From Neostapfia colusana (taxonomy: Eukaryota > Streptophyta > Magnoliopsida > Poales > Poaceae): DNA of 64,000 nucleotides. The position numbers were made by a program, and so were the translations under genes. Under the pieces are notes generated by a model, which ran no database searches, was not told the DNA's origin, and saw only the letters and a program-made list of their open reading frames with translations. Below, one piece after another: positions 54,634-64,000 of this stretch. Positions within the stretch are counted from its first letter, which is position 1, and the number at the start of each line of letters is the position of its first letter. Where the stretch lies: assembly GCA_030760725.1 (NCBI GenBank), contig JASWHV010000016.1:20637084-20701083 (forward strand), written 5' to 3'.

Positions 54634-56019
54634 ATGGCTTCCAACCCGCTGCCAGAGAAGAAACGCGCTCGATCTCCTCCAGCAACGGCGTCGGTGCCAA
54701 GTCGGGATTCTGGGGTGCCTGACACTCCCTCCGGTGGTGACTCGAAGAGGCCCCGGGCTGATGCGCTGGGGGAAGCCTCTGGGGCGTCCCCTATTCCGCC
54801 AGTCCAAGTGACTGCGGAGCGGCCGTCGGAGACGGTAGCGGGCTCTGGAAATCCTACCCCGGCTCGGAAGTCGGGGTTCAGAGCCTGCTGGAGTGTCCGC
54901 GCTTCTCGGCCTTCCCCGTATTGCGGGGAATCTGTGCTGATGCGCTCGGAGCCAGGGGCAACTGCCGCGGCCCCCAGGCCAGCGCGGACTTCTCCTGTTC
55001 CGGTGTGCCCGGACTCCGCGGTGGCGTCGTCTCTTCCTGCCGAGACGGCCACCGCGGCCCCCGAGCCAGCACAGGTTGATCCTGCACTAGGCGGCCTGGC
55101 TTCTTCTCCAGCACCGCCTTCCCTGGCTCGTCCCTCTCCTCAGGTCAAGGAGCCAGAAGCTGAAAAGAGCCCGGTTGGCCTGGCTGCCAGAGCCGCGGAG
55201 CCAGCTTCTCCTGATCGGCGTCTCGTCTCGGCTGCTGGTGCGTCGGCTCTTCCTGAGGATGAGGTAATGGAGGAGGTCGGGGGGGCTGCCCCAGCCTCTG
55301 TTGCTCCATTGCCTCTGGCGGACGCCTTCGCGCTTGCCGAGTCGAGCGTCCGGCAGGTCTTGGCTGCGCTAGGGCGCGAGCGGGAGGAGTATACGGTTGA
55401 ACGGGACTGCCTCCTCATCTGGGGGAACCTTTTGCGGGAGAGGACCGCGAAGGTTAAGAGCGAGCTCGACTCCAGGCGGGAGTTGCTCGACTTCAGGGAA
55501 GCGCTCGTCGACCGGATGAAGCGGGCTGTTGACCGCATGGACACCCAGTCGCGGCGGATCAACAGGGAGGCACACGCCCAGGCCGAAGAGAGCCTCTCTG
55601 CTGCTGTGGAAATACGGCAGCGGTTGGAGCGCCGCGAACTCGCCGTTGAGGAGCGGGAGCGTTCCGTGGCAGCTGAGGCAGAGAGGGTCGCCGCGCAGCT
55701 GTCCGCGGGCGAGGATGACCTCCGAGCTCGGATGGAGGAGCTGGAGATTCTGAAGGCAGACCTTGACTTGAGGGAGGAACAGGTCTCCCATGATCGCCGG
55801 GCGGTCTTGGACTGGGGTCTCACACTGGTCGGGGCCTGCATAGCCGGAGCCGGCGTTGCCGGAGTCGGCTGCTGGCTACCCGCTTGTGCCGACACACTCC
55901 GTCCTGAGTGTGTCGACATGTACTCCCCAGTGGTCACGGTCCGCCGTGAACGCGGGGGAGGAGAGTTTGCCACTGAAGGAAGCTTGGTCATCTTCGTCGG
56001 CGGAAACTCGTCGCGCTAG
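54634..56019 (+). CDS. Reverse-strand ORF of compact element (domain-deleted, 461 residues)
   Basis: This is the longest undamaged ORF in any family C copy here. The ATG at 54634 (MASNPLPEKKRARSPP) joins the usual MASN start directly to the KKRARSPP NLS-like motif, so the whole Transposase_28-type domain present at 57495 and 10371 has been deleted in frame. There follow about 200 residues rich in Pro, Ala and Ser. A long charged coiled coil comes next (QVLAALGREREEYTVERD through ELEILKADLDLREEQVS, roughly residues 245-390). The last ~70 codons are not part of the original gene: from about 55815 the frame runs antisense through the gag leader (compare 6094-6300) and stops 30 bases before the LTR. 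Expression and function are unknown. The frame could be maintained by chance in so young an element. Confidence 0.6.
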   Translation: MASNPLPEKKRARSPPATASVPSRDSGVPDTPSGGDSKRPRADALGEASGASPIPPVQVTAERPSETVAGSGNPTPARKSGFRACWSVRASRPSPYCGESVLMRSEPGATAAAPRPARTSPVPVCPDSAVASSLPAETATAAPEPAQVDPALGGLASSPAPPSLARPSPQVKEPEAEKSPVGLAARAAEPASPDRRLVSAAGASALPEDEVMEEVGGAAPASVAPLPLADAFALAESSVRQVLAALGREREEYTVERDCLLIWGNLLRERTAKVKSELDSRRELLDFREALVDRMKRAVDRMDTQSRRINREAHAQAEESLSAAVEIRQRLERRELAVEERERSVAAEAERVAAQLSAGEDDLRARMEELEILKADLDLREEQVSHDRRAVLDWGLTLVGACIAGAGVAGVGCWLPACADTLRPECVDMYSPVVTVRRERGGGEFATEGSLVIFVGGNSSR

Positions 56020-56028
56020 GGGAAAAGC

Positions 56029-56046
56029 CCCCTTCCTGGCGCGCCA
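56029..56046 (-). other. Primer-binding site, compact element
   Basis: TGGCGCGCCAGGAAGGGG on the minus strand, two bases after the 5' LTR, identical to 6301-6318. Confidence 0.75.
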
Positions 56047-56048
56047 AA

Positions 56049-57147
56049 TGTCGAAGTGTTCGGTCGACACTTCCCCCGGGCCTGCACTGGGCAGCCCGCG
56101 GAGGTTCTTTTTTCGGAGGGGCTAGTTCCTAGCGGAGAGCTTGCGCAGATGGACGAGTTAGTGAGAGCTTGACACAGAGAGTTTTACGTGGTTCAGGCCG
56201 CCGGAGCGTAAAACCCTACGTCCACGGCGAGCTATGGAGCTCGCTGTATTGCTTGCTGCTCAGGGCCGGGGGGCCTGAGCTTGGGGGTGAGTTACAGCTT
56301 GAGAGTGTATGTCTAGCGTATGAGTTGCAAAATGCGAACCCTCGCTATCGACGCCTACCCGAGCCTTTTATAGTCCAAGACTCGGGCGGCTTACAAGGGG
56401 TTCCGGGACCCGACAGGTGGTCCGGGAAGATTGTCTATTGTCTACCATATATGTAGTTACGCCGGTGGTTGCCTCTGGTTGAAGGCTTCTGAGTCTTCAT
56501 CTTGCCGCCCTGCCCATGCCGCATGCTAGTCGTAGTGGTTGATGACGGCGTAGGCGGCATGGGATGTCTTGTCGTGGCGTTTATTACCTGGCAGGTTCTG
56601 ACACTGCGCGCCAGTCTGTGATGCGACTGGGCGCAACGGCACCTGACAGGCGCGTGCTCCGCGTTTCCGCGTCTTGGGAAGACGCGGGCCTTGAATACCT
56701 TGTACGGGCAAGGTGTGGGGCACCTTTACGCCCGCTGCCTACCGCTCGGGGGCAGGCAGCACCGTTCTTCTGGCCACGTGGCGGGTCCGGAGCTCTCCTC
56801 TGAGGAGAGGAAGGTCCGGCCCCGCTGGACGCGTGGCGCCTTCGGACCTCTCTCCCGCAGAGGGGGAGGTCCGGCTTCTGTTTGCCACGTGGCGGGCCCT
56901 GAGCTCTCCTCTGAGGAGAGGGAGGTCCGGTCCCGCTGGACGCGTGGCGCCTTCGGACCTCTCTCCCGCGGAGGGGGAGGTCCGGCTTCTGTATGCCACG
57001 TGGCGGGCCCGGAGCTCTCCTCTGAGGAGAGGGAGGTCCGGCCCCGTCGGACGCGTGGCGCCTTCGGAGCTCTCCCTGCGGAGAAGGGCGAGTACCTTAG
57101 GCATTTTACCCTGTGCGTGGGGGTACCCCATATCTCAGGTACTGACA
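56049..57147 (-). repeat. 5' LTR of the compact element
   Basis: TGTCGAAG to ACTGACA (ACCGACA in the partner LTR), 1099 bp. The TATA box on the minus strand is near 56370. Confidence 0.92.
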
Positions 57148-57152
57148 GTTGC
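57148..57152. repeat. Target-site duplication (right), compact element
   Basis: gttgc, matching 53038-53042. Confidence 0.92.
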
Positions 57153-57494
57153 CTTTACTGCGGCGGTTCCCAAGGCTGCCATTCCTGTACGTCACGGCGC
57201 TTTCTTCCGGAACCGCCGAAGCGCCTTGCCGGCTTGTCTTCTAGGGAGACTGACTCCTTGACCCACCGCTTCAGTTGGGCGGCTTCGGTCCACCTATCAT
57301 CGGCGCCCGGTATCAGAGCCAATGCGGTCGCCGATGCGATGTATTCGAAGATTTTCGAATCACCTCGAATCGTTCCTGAAAAGTTTGAAAAGGGGATCTC
57401 ACCCGCATCACGGCTTCCCTTTGCATTTCCTAGCGCTCGTTCTTCCCTTAAACTCTTGCGCCTCGGCTTTCCTGTCCTTGTGCTCTCTTTCACC
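57153..57494 (+). promoter_or_regulatory. 5' flank of reverse-strand gene, right part
   Basis: It continues 52890-53042. AAGTTTGAAAAGGGGATCTC near 57378 takes the place of the TATA-like TTTAAAAGGGGATCTC at 10252, followed by a C/T-rich leader. The nested element therefore separates most of any upstream control region from the gene. Confidence 0.45.
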
Positions 57495-60304
57495 ATGGCT
57501 TCCAACTTGCTCCCGACGTGTCTCGTTCGTTCCTCCGAGTTTGGGCCAGTGCGCAGGCTGCTAGGCTGGCGCACGGAGGAACAGAAACGCCGGCTCTGCC
57601 GAGGATCTCTCCCCCTGATCCTGGAAAAGGGGGAGATGGTCTTCTTCACTGCTTATGCTCTAGCGGGGTTCGTCCCGCCAATTTCTTCCTTCTTTGTCAC
57701 ACTGCTGGAGACGTATGGGCTCCAGCTCCACCATCTCTCTCCCAACTCCTTCGCAATGGCTGCTGTCTTCGTCCACTTCTGCGAGATGTTTGTCGGGGTG
57801 CACGCTTCTGTGACGCTCTTCCGCTACTTCTTTGTGTTGCGGACGAATGGGCGCGGCTCGAAGACCCAGATGGGGGCGTACTACTTCCAGCATCGCTGCA
57901 AGGACCCAAAGGTCTCTGGGTACCTTCTGCCCTTCAGCGCATCAAGGTGGGAAAACTGGAGGGAGTGCTGGGTGGTAGTGCAGACCGACGAGCACGATCG
58001 CCTACAACTCCCGACCGCTAGCCCAACCACCGATCGTCGCTTCTGGGATGAGATCCCTAAGCTGGAGCCGGAGTACGTCCCGGTCTTGGAGCGGATCCGG
58101 TTCTTGGCCAACGTGGGGCTGACGTCCCTTATGGTGCTGATGAACTTCATGTCGCGCCGTATTGCGCCCTTGCAGCAGCGTAGTCGCCCAGCGTGGTACT
58201 ATACTGGCGAGCAGGACTGTACCAGGCTGGAGAGGGGCCCCGGCTCTGACCCTTCCGACAGGGAGCTGTACGAGATGGTGGGCAAGGTGAGCGGCGACTA
58301 CATTCCCAGTGGCGACCCCGCCCTTCCGGCCTCTGCCACCCCCCTCTTCTTGGAGCCACAGAGGAGGTCAGAGCTCACGCGGAAGATGCCGAACCTCGAT
58401 GACATAGAGATCGCCGTCCGGCAGGTCGGGGATGCCTTCCGGGGTATTACGATCCCAGGAACCGAGCGCTCCGGATCAGGGCACGAGGCGTCTGCTTCTG
58501 CCCAACCCTTCCCAAGAGCCGACGGAACTCAAGCCACCGACAAGGGGAAGGGGAAGGAGCCGGCCCCCAGGCATCCAGAGAAGAAACGCGCCCGGTCTCC
58601 TCCGAGGGCACCGCCTGCGCCGAGTCAGGGTGCCGGAGCACCCTTGCACCCATCTCCCGTGGGTGCTGGTCCATCAGGTGGTGACCCGAAGAGGCCCCGG
58701 GTGTCCCACCCCAGCGGGTCTCTCCCTGGACAGCGGCAGTCTGAAGTAACCCAAGCACCTCGTCATCCTTCCTCAAGCGGAGGGGCTTCTAGGATGGATG
58801 CTGGTGGGGCGACGCCGGGGAGTGTGCCGGGAGTCCAGGCGCCACACCCCACGACCATTCCAACCGCAGGTCCTGGCGGTTCAATTACAGCCCAGAGGCC
58901 GGTGCTGCAAGCCCGTAGGAGCGCTCACGTCGCCCAGTAAGTGTTGCTCCTTCTAGCTTGTAGGAGCAGCGTTCTCGTCTCCTCTCTTAGCCTGAGAGCT
59001 TTGTTTTCATGCAGGGACCGACCAGCTGCCGGGGGCGGGCCTCTTACCCGGCCGTCTCCAACTGACGGAGGCTCCGCGCCTCAGCATCTGGGAACCGTGG
59101 TGGCTCCCATGGCCCCTCAAATCGACGGGGGCTTCCGCTGTGCCGGCGAGTTCACCCTCCGTGGTGGCCGCATCCGCTCCTGTCCGCCCTCCTTCACCAG
59201 CCCAGAAATCCGGTCCTGAGACTGGGAGGGCCGCTGTAGGTGCGCCTGCTGGCCCCCTGGCTTCCTTAGGACAGCGTCCCACTCCGGTTGCTGAGCACCG
59301 GCGCCTCCGCCGGTCTTAGACTCGACAGGGGGGGTCAGGGGCGTGACTCCTGCCCCCTCTGTCCCGGCGCCCGTGTGGGATGCCTGGGGCGTGTCCAGAC
59401 CAGCGCCCGGCAGCTCCAATCCGCATTCGAGCAGGAGCGGGGGGCGCTGGCCGGCGAGAAGGAACGCCTTCTCAGCTGGCAGCAGTGGGCCCAGGAGGCT
59501 AGGGCGGATCTTGACTCAAGGCAGTCAAGGCTTGAGGCCATGAGTGCTCTGCTTGACACTCAGAAGAAGGCCATTAGCCGCTTGGAGTCAGAGACCCGGC
59601 AGCTTCGTGCTTCCTACTGCGAGGCCCTGGCCCATGTTGAAGCCAAAGCCGAGGAGCGTTCCGCCACCGCGGAGGAGTTGCGGCTGCAGGTAGCTCGTCG
59701 AGAGTACGCCGTCGCCGATCGGGAACGCGCTGCAGTGGCCGAGGAGGAGAAGACCACCGCCCGGCTGAGAGCCAAAGTGGGGGAGCTGAGGGCTCGGACC
59801 GAGGAGCTGGAGCTCCGTGAGTCGGCTGTTGCCGCGAGGGAGGAGCAGTTCTCCCAGGAGCGCCAGGCGGCGATGGATCGCGAGCTGGCGGCTCGCCAAG
59901 AGGTAGAACAGCTCCAGTCTTTGCGGTCTGCCGAGGCCCAGGCAGTCTGGGGCTTTATTGCCAAGGCGGGGTCCGCCTTGGCTCCTCTTGGTTTCAGCCC
60001 TGTGCGGATGGAGGCTCCGGCGCGGCAGATGTCCGAAGCAATCCCGGCACTTGAGTCCATCGGCGACAAGCTGGGTCGGCTCGAAGCGGTGATCGCCGAC
60101 GAGCTTGAAGTGGAAGGACGGGGCCTGGCGAAGGAGGTCGCTATGCATGTACTGGCGTGCTTCCGGAGCCAAGACCCTTCCTTTTCTCTGGGGCCAGTCC
60201 GGCTAGGACCCATTGCCGAGCGGGAGGAAGCTGCCAGGGCCGAGGTCGAGGACGTGGCTGCCCTTGTGGCCTCTAGGTTTCATCGGGAGTCCGGGGACTC
60301 TTAG
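57495..60304 (+). pseudogene. Family C reverse-strand gene, most complete copy: Transposase_28-type domain plus coiled coil, two exons
   Basis: From the ATG at 57495 the frame is open for 481 codons. After MASN it carries the full Transposase_28-type region (RRLLGWRTEEQKRRL, GFVPPISSFFVTLLE, HLSPNSFAMA, FCEMFVGVHASVTLFRYFF, YYFQHRCKDPK, RRIAPLQQRSRPAWYY, GEQDCTRLE, FLEPQRR) to about residue 330. A low-complexity part with the NLS-like PEKKRARSPP follows. A clean GT-AG intron (58937-59014) removes the stop. Exon 2 begins at 59015, but its Pro/Ala linker contains at least two frameshifts and a stop (TGA 59217-59219) before the coiled coil opens in a third frame (about 59330-60304, SAFEQERGALAGEKERL to VAALVASRFHRE). 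It reads opposite to its host element, as in the extra genes of Grande/RIRE2-type elements. The molecular role is unknown; a nuclear location is plausible from the basic motif. Confidence 0.8.
58937..59014 (+). other. Intron in the reverse-strand gene
   Basis: GTAAGTG at the 5' end is a consensus plant donor. TTTGTTTTCATGCAG at the 3' end is a strong acceptor with a T-rich tract. The 78-bp length is close to the minimum seen in plants. Without splicing, the frame stops at the TAA inside the donor (58938-58940). It shows that the gene is built to be transcribed from the strand opposite to the retrotransposon RNA. Confidence 0.7.
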
Positions 60305-60549
60305 GCATCTGCCCCCGTGGCCACAAGGCCATGTAGCTCCTTTTTTATTTTTGTTGAGTCTGTAGCCCAGCTCGTGGAGCCTTGTAAGAACAGACTCTTG
60401 TTTTCTTCTGTGTCTGCATGTCCTAGTCTTCTTCCTGGTTTTTCCTGGCCGAGTCCTTAGCTCCGCAAGGTACTCGGAGGCCTTGACCAATCTCGGAGCT
60501 CTGCATAGACACCTTCTCCGGGTCCTTACTATATATTAAGGGCCCCGGA
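60305..60549 (+). other. 3' flank of reverse-strand gene
   Basis: It matches 297-520 (GAGTCTGTAGCCCAGCTCGTGGAGCC shared with 319-344). The AATAAA seen at 348 is replaced by GTAAGAA here, so the polyadenylation signal may be lost or elsewhere. No gene is seen. Confidence 0.5.
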
Positions 60550-60800
60550 GGTCTCCAGGACCCGCCCCATAAGAATGGGGGGGGGGGTCCGGGCCTGCTG
60601 GCCACGTGGCGGGCCCGGAGCTCCCCTCCGAGGGGAGGTCTGGGCTTGCGGGGCACGTGGAGACCTCGGAACTCTCCTCACGGAGGGAGGAGGTCCGGCT
60701 TCAGTTAGGCCACGTGGCGGGCCCGGATCTCCCCCTCAAGGAGGTGGATGGTCTGGCCCCGCTGGACACGTGGGACCTTCGGGCCTCGCCCCTGCGGAAG
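60550..60800. repeat. Internal G-box repeat block, large minus-strand element
   Basis: Two to three units with CCACGTGGCGGGCCCGGA and GGACACGTGGGACC, preceded by an 11-base G run at 60577-60587. It is homologous to the LTR repeats. Confidence 0.65.
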
Positions 60801-61470
60801 CAGTGAGGTCTAGGTTCTTTGATCTTACCTTGGGGTTTCGGTCTTGCGCGATCCCGTAGCAGCCCCCTGGTAGGTGCGTTCCATTGGATGGATGTGCCTA
60901 CCATACTCCTGCGGGGAGCTGAGGCCGAGAGGTCCTGCACACAAGTAAGGGAAACGTATTTCTCCTTGGGGGCTCCCCCTCCTCTATCTCATAGTCTTAT
61001 TTGGCTTACGGTCCCCGTCCACTTATACGGTGCTTGGGGACTACCGTGCGCGAAGTGCCGGGGGCTCGGGGCCCCCCTGACTATCGGCCGGTACCTCCAA
61101 CGCAACCGCCTTTGGTAGGGCAGCAAATGCCGAGTAAAGGTGAGAATGAGAAGAGGGAGCTGAGCGCATGGTGAGCATGCGCTAGTAGTGCAGTCATAAA
61201 AATTTAATAAGTAAATTAAATGAGCACCAAATAAGAGCAACGTAGGACAGGTTTCTTTTCATATAAATTTCCACAAGAGGAAGGCAGGCTAAGTATGGAG
61301 GCCACGACCCGCCTCATTAAAAAGGGAAGCAAGACTCTACGCACTTGGGGTCGGAACCAGGCGAAGCTGAACGTAGTCCTGGACCGTCCCATGAGGCTTA
61401 GCTGCTCCGAGCACTGTTCCTGGACATTATGGAATTTATTATAAAAAGAAGAGTCTGTCCTATTGTTACT
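60801..61470 (-). other. Family C region downstream of pol (large minus-strand element)
   Basis: It matches 42540-43229 in reverse orientation and includes the AT-rich block near 61197-61225 (compare 42760-42820). No gene is seen. Confidence 0.6.
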
Positions 61471-64000
61471 CTAGGGGTAGAACTTACGTAGGCGTTCTGT
61501 GTTCCGAGGGTTCGGGAGCGGGTCCCCATCCCCGGTTCTGGGGAATGGTCCCAGGTCCCAGGATGTCCAGCCCCCGTACGGCAAATGGCCATGTGGGCGG
61601 GATCATCTGTACCGTCCAAGCCGGTGTATGGATCTGCTTGGCATGGAACAGGCACACCTTGCAGTTCTCGACCAGCTTGACGGCATCCTAGAGTGTTGTC
61701 GGCTAGTGGAAGCCATGCCGGAAGGCTTTACCAACAAGCGTGCGTGAGGAAGAGTGACTCCCGTATTCGCCACCATGGATATCAGCGAGCAAGTCGCAGC
61801 CTTCCCCTGGGTTATGCACCGCAATAGGACGCGGTTGGCGCCACGTCGGTAGAGATCCCCTTCTACCAACACGTGTCTCTTAGCCATACGCACGATCCGT
61901 TCAGCGGATACACGTTCATCAGGGAGGATATTGTCTTTCAAGTAGTCCCGGATCTCCGTGATCCATGCATCGGGTCTGACTTGAGCGTCTGGATCTTGAG
62001 CGCTGGGTTGCACGGAGTTCCCAGTGACGCTTACGATCCTTGGCAGCGTCCATGGCCGCCGGGACTGCCAGCTTCGAGGTGTTGGTCCAGCCCCCTTCGC
62101 CCGGCTCGGCGGGCCGGGCTGTGGGCCGCGGCAACGTCCTCTCGAAGCCTCCTTCAGGCACAGGGGCTCCGGTGGGGGCCTTCGTTGAGAGGTCGTCAGC
62201 TGTGGCCTTGCCAGCGCGTGGTACGTGGCGCAGGTCCAAGGCGAGGAAGTCTTTCTCCACCATCTGCACATGAAGCAGATGAGCAGCTAGCTGTGGGTTA
62301 CTGCAGGAACATTCACCCTTAACTTGCTTGATAACTAGCTGGGAGTCGCCCTGTGCCAACAACTGGCGAGCGCCTAGAGACAGGGCTGTCTTAGGCCAAA
62401 GATGAGTGCTTCATACTCTGCCATGTTGTTGGTTGCCTTGGAATTGAGACGCACCATATACCCAGACTGCTCCCCCGATGGCATGAGGAGCAGTACGCCA
62501 GCACCGGCCCCCTGCTTTCGCGAGGAGCCGTCGAAGAAGAGCGTCCAGTAAGGCCCGGTGAAGGCCAGAGCTCGGGGTCCTGGTTCACCGTCTTCACGGC
62601 CCCCTGGGTCAGCCTGCGTTGGCGTCAACTCAGCCACGAAGTCAGCCAGTGCTCGGCTGTTGACTGCGTGACGAGGAAGGAAGCCTAGCTCAAACTCCGG
62701 TAGCTCCGCTGCCCATTTGGTGGCATCGTCCGTCGCGTGGGGGCTGTGGAGGATAGCCTTCAGCGGGTAGGAGGTGGCCACTGAGGCCCGGTGTGCTTGG
62801 CAGCAGTGGCGGAGATTCCTGGACGCCACGAGCACTGCATACAGCAGCTTATGTACCTCCAGGTACCTTGTCATGGCGTCATGGAGGACCTCGCTGATGA
62901 AGTAGACAGAACCTCCCGCGGGCCCGGGGAGGCCGCTGGGAGCTGATACTCGGAGGCCCCCAGGCTGTCTTGGACCTCCGTGGGGTCCCGCTGATTTCCC
63001 GGGAGCTCCGGGAGGTCCGTTGGACATCCGGGAGGTTCTGTTGGACCTCCGGGGGTCCCGTTGCACCTCCGGGAGGTCCTGCTGGTCCTCCGGGAGGTTG
63101 TGTCGAGGGTCCGGGGTCCGTTTTGGACCTCCGGGGGGTTGCCTCGGAGACCCGGGGGGTCGTCTTGGACCTCCGGGGTTTCCTGGCGCCTGTTTCCCGA
63201 TACCGGAGCAGGCTGCGGCGATGAGGGGTCCGGCCGCTCTGCGGCGAGGACCATACTCAGCACTGCAGCCGTCGCTGCGATGTAGAGCAACAGATGCTCT
63301 TCGGGCTCGGGGGCTACCATTACTGGTAGGGTCATCAGGAGCTGCTTCAGCTCCTGGGGAGCTTTCTCTGCTTCGTCGGTCCAAGCGAATGGGCCGGATT
63401 TGCGCAGGAGCTTAGAGAAAGGGAGCGCTCGCTTTGCTAACCTCGGTATAAACCGACTCAGCGCAGCTAGGCATCCCGTGAGTTTCTGGACTTCATTGAT
63501 GCGGGCGGGGGGCTGCCTCGAGCCGATGGCTTTGATCTTCTCTGGGTTAGCCTCAGTTCCTCGGTGTGAGGCCAGGAATTCTAAGGGTTTTCCAGAGGAT
63601 ACACCGAGCTCACACTTGTCGGCCAGGTTATCTAGTAGGGATGAACTCTGCCTGACCTTAACAACAATGTCATCGACAGACACCTCAACTGAGTCTCTCA
63701 TTAGCTCTCCGAAGGTCTTGTGCATTGCATGTACGAAGGTAGGGAGAGCGTTCCTTAGGCCATAAGGCATAGAGGCATAACAGTACAGACCGACTACTGT
63801 GATGAAGGAGGTGTGCTCTTCATCTTCTCTAGACATATGGATCTGGTGGAAACCCGAGTAAGCATCTAGGAAGCACAGCATATCGCAGCCTGACGTCGAG
63901 TCTACTATTTGATCTATTATAGGAAGAGGAAATAGATCTTTAGGACATGCCTTATTGAGACTGGTGTAGTCGATGCACATCCGGAGCTTCCCGCCGGCCT
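61471..64000 (-). pseudogene. pol: Family C pol (RT, RNase H, integrase remnant), continues beyond window
   Basis: Read on the minus strand from the right edge: RT with MCIDYTSLNKACPKD, then FLDAYSGFHQIHM, MPYGLRNALPTF and the catalytic-site text VSVDDIVVK, where the usual Tyr before VDD is Ser. Then come QKLTGCLAALSRFIPR and a GC-rich tether. A frameshift at about 62910-62930 leads into RNase H (ISEVLHDAMTRYLE, WAAELPEFELGFLPRHAV, LFFDGSSRK, NNMAEYEAL). Another at about 62370 leads to LLAQGDSQLV, and a further shift near 62130 to the integrase finger region (RMAKRHVLVEGDLYRRGAN). At about 61540 the integrase core is deleted: the text goes from GLDILG almost directly to the terminal codons before TAG 61471-61473. 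It has multiple frames and no complete DDE, so it is non-functional. Confidence 0.88.
62940..63230 (-). repeat. Imperfect minisatellite in the RT-RNase H tether
   Basis: Short units based on GGACCTCCGGG / GGTCCTGC on the plus strand repeat about ten times. On the minus strand they encode motifs such as PEVQDDPPGLRGNPPEVQN, Pro-, Glu- and Gly-rich. The tract lies between the last RT motifs and RNase H, where length change is tolerated. Confidence 0.7.

Larger units (their letters stand above)
53043..57147 (-). mobile_element. Compact non-autonomous family C element (4.1 kb)
   Basis: It has two LTRs of 1100 and 1099 bp that are nearly identical, a PBS, the gag leader, a single long ORF on the opposite strand, and a 5-bp target duplication. 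Gag beyond its leader and all of pol are absent, so it must have been mobilised by proteins from another family C copy. It is nested in the 5' flank of the reverse-strand gene of the larger element. The terminal repeats and TSD show that it transposed in this deleted form. Confidence 0.92.
51807..64000 (-). mobile_element. Large minus-strand family C element (runs off right edge)
   Basis: Read leftward it comprises pol (64000 to 61471), the intergenic region, the reverse-strand gene (60304 to 57495 on the plus strand), its 5' flank (57494-57153 and 53042-52890, split by a nested element) and the 3' LTR (52889-51807). Its 5' LTR and gag must lie to the right of the window. It is inserted in a plus-strand gag at 51806. 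Pol is frameshifted and has lost most of the integrase core. Confidence 0.85.

Noticed and set aside
58941..59219. A separate small gene after the Transposase_28 frame
   Set aside because: Better explained as the start of exon 2 after the 78-bp intron, followed by a frameshift in the Pro/Ala linker.

Overview
The window is repeat-rich plant nuclear DNA, most likely from a grass (Poaceae). It is an almost continuous stack of nested and rearranged LTR retrotransposons. I see no host gene, tRNA, rRNA, prokaryotic operon or CRISPR array. The plant assignment rests on Ty3/gypsy chromoviruses primed by initiator tRNA-Met, on Tat-lineage elements (RIRE2/Grande/Cinful type) that carry a gene on the opposite strand with a Transposase_28-type domain, and on Ty1/copia debris. 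The species cannot be named from sequence alone.

Three layers can be dated by target-site duplications (TSDs). The oldest layer is 'family C', a Tat-type element with ~1.08-kb LTRs (element-sense TGTCGGTACC...TTCGACA). It occurs in minus orientation at 1-11772, in plus orientation at 13841-14384 and 41428-51806, and in minus orientation again at 51807-64000. 'Family B', a chromovirus with 4.1-kb LTRs (14385-41422, TSD tatcc), landed in the integrase region of a plus-strand family C copy. 'Family A', a 12.7-kb Tekay/Del-like chromovirus with 3436-bp LTRs differing at only about 1% of positions (24090-36772, TSD gcgtc), then landed in the integrase region of family B. On the right, a compact 4.1-kb family C derivative (53043-57147, TSD gttgc) is nested in the 5' untranslated part of another family C element's reverse-strand gene. 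A ty1/copia 3' end with its LTR lies at 11773-13840.

Left region (1-11772): family C pieces in minus orientation. They include a tandem duplication inside an LTR, two LTRs separated only by a primer-binding site, a gag with nonsense codons, a 113-bp copia RNase H scrap between LTRs, and the 5' part of the reverse-strand Transposase_28 gene. Middle (41428-51806): two tandem plus-strand copies of 'pol end - 3' region - shrunken reverse-strand gene - LTR', then a gag fragment. Right (51807-64000): a large minus-strand family C element with its reverse-strand gene (two exons around a clear 78-bp GT-AG intron) and a degraded pol that runs off the window.

All gag-pol genes carry stops, frameshifts or deletions, so no element here can move by itself. 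Family A is young and only lightly damaged. The most striking signal is in the family A leader: a small ORF upstream of gag begins with a near-copy of the histone H3 tail (TARKSTGG in the same register as H3 residues 6-13, keeping K9/S10 but not K4, K14 or K18), followed in another frame by a coiled-coil and basic/acidic tail. The same element ends its pol in a chromodomain-like segment. Second in interest are an LTR inverted repeat around 51.5 kb that could form long double-stranded RNA, and the reverse-strand gene of family C in full-length, intron-bearing and domain-deleted forms.
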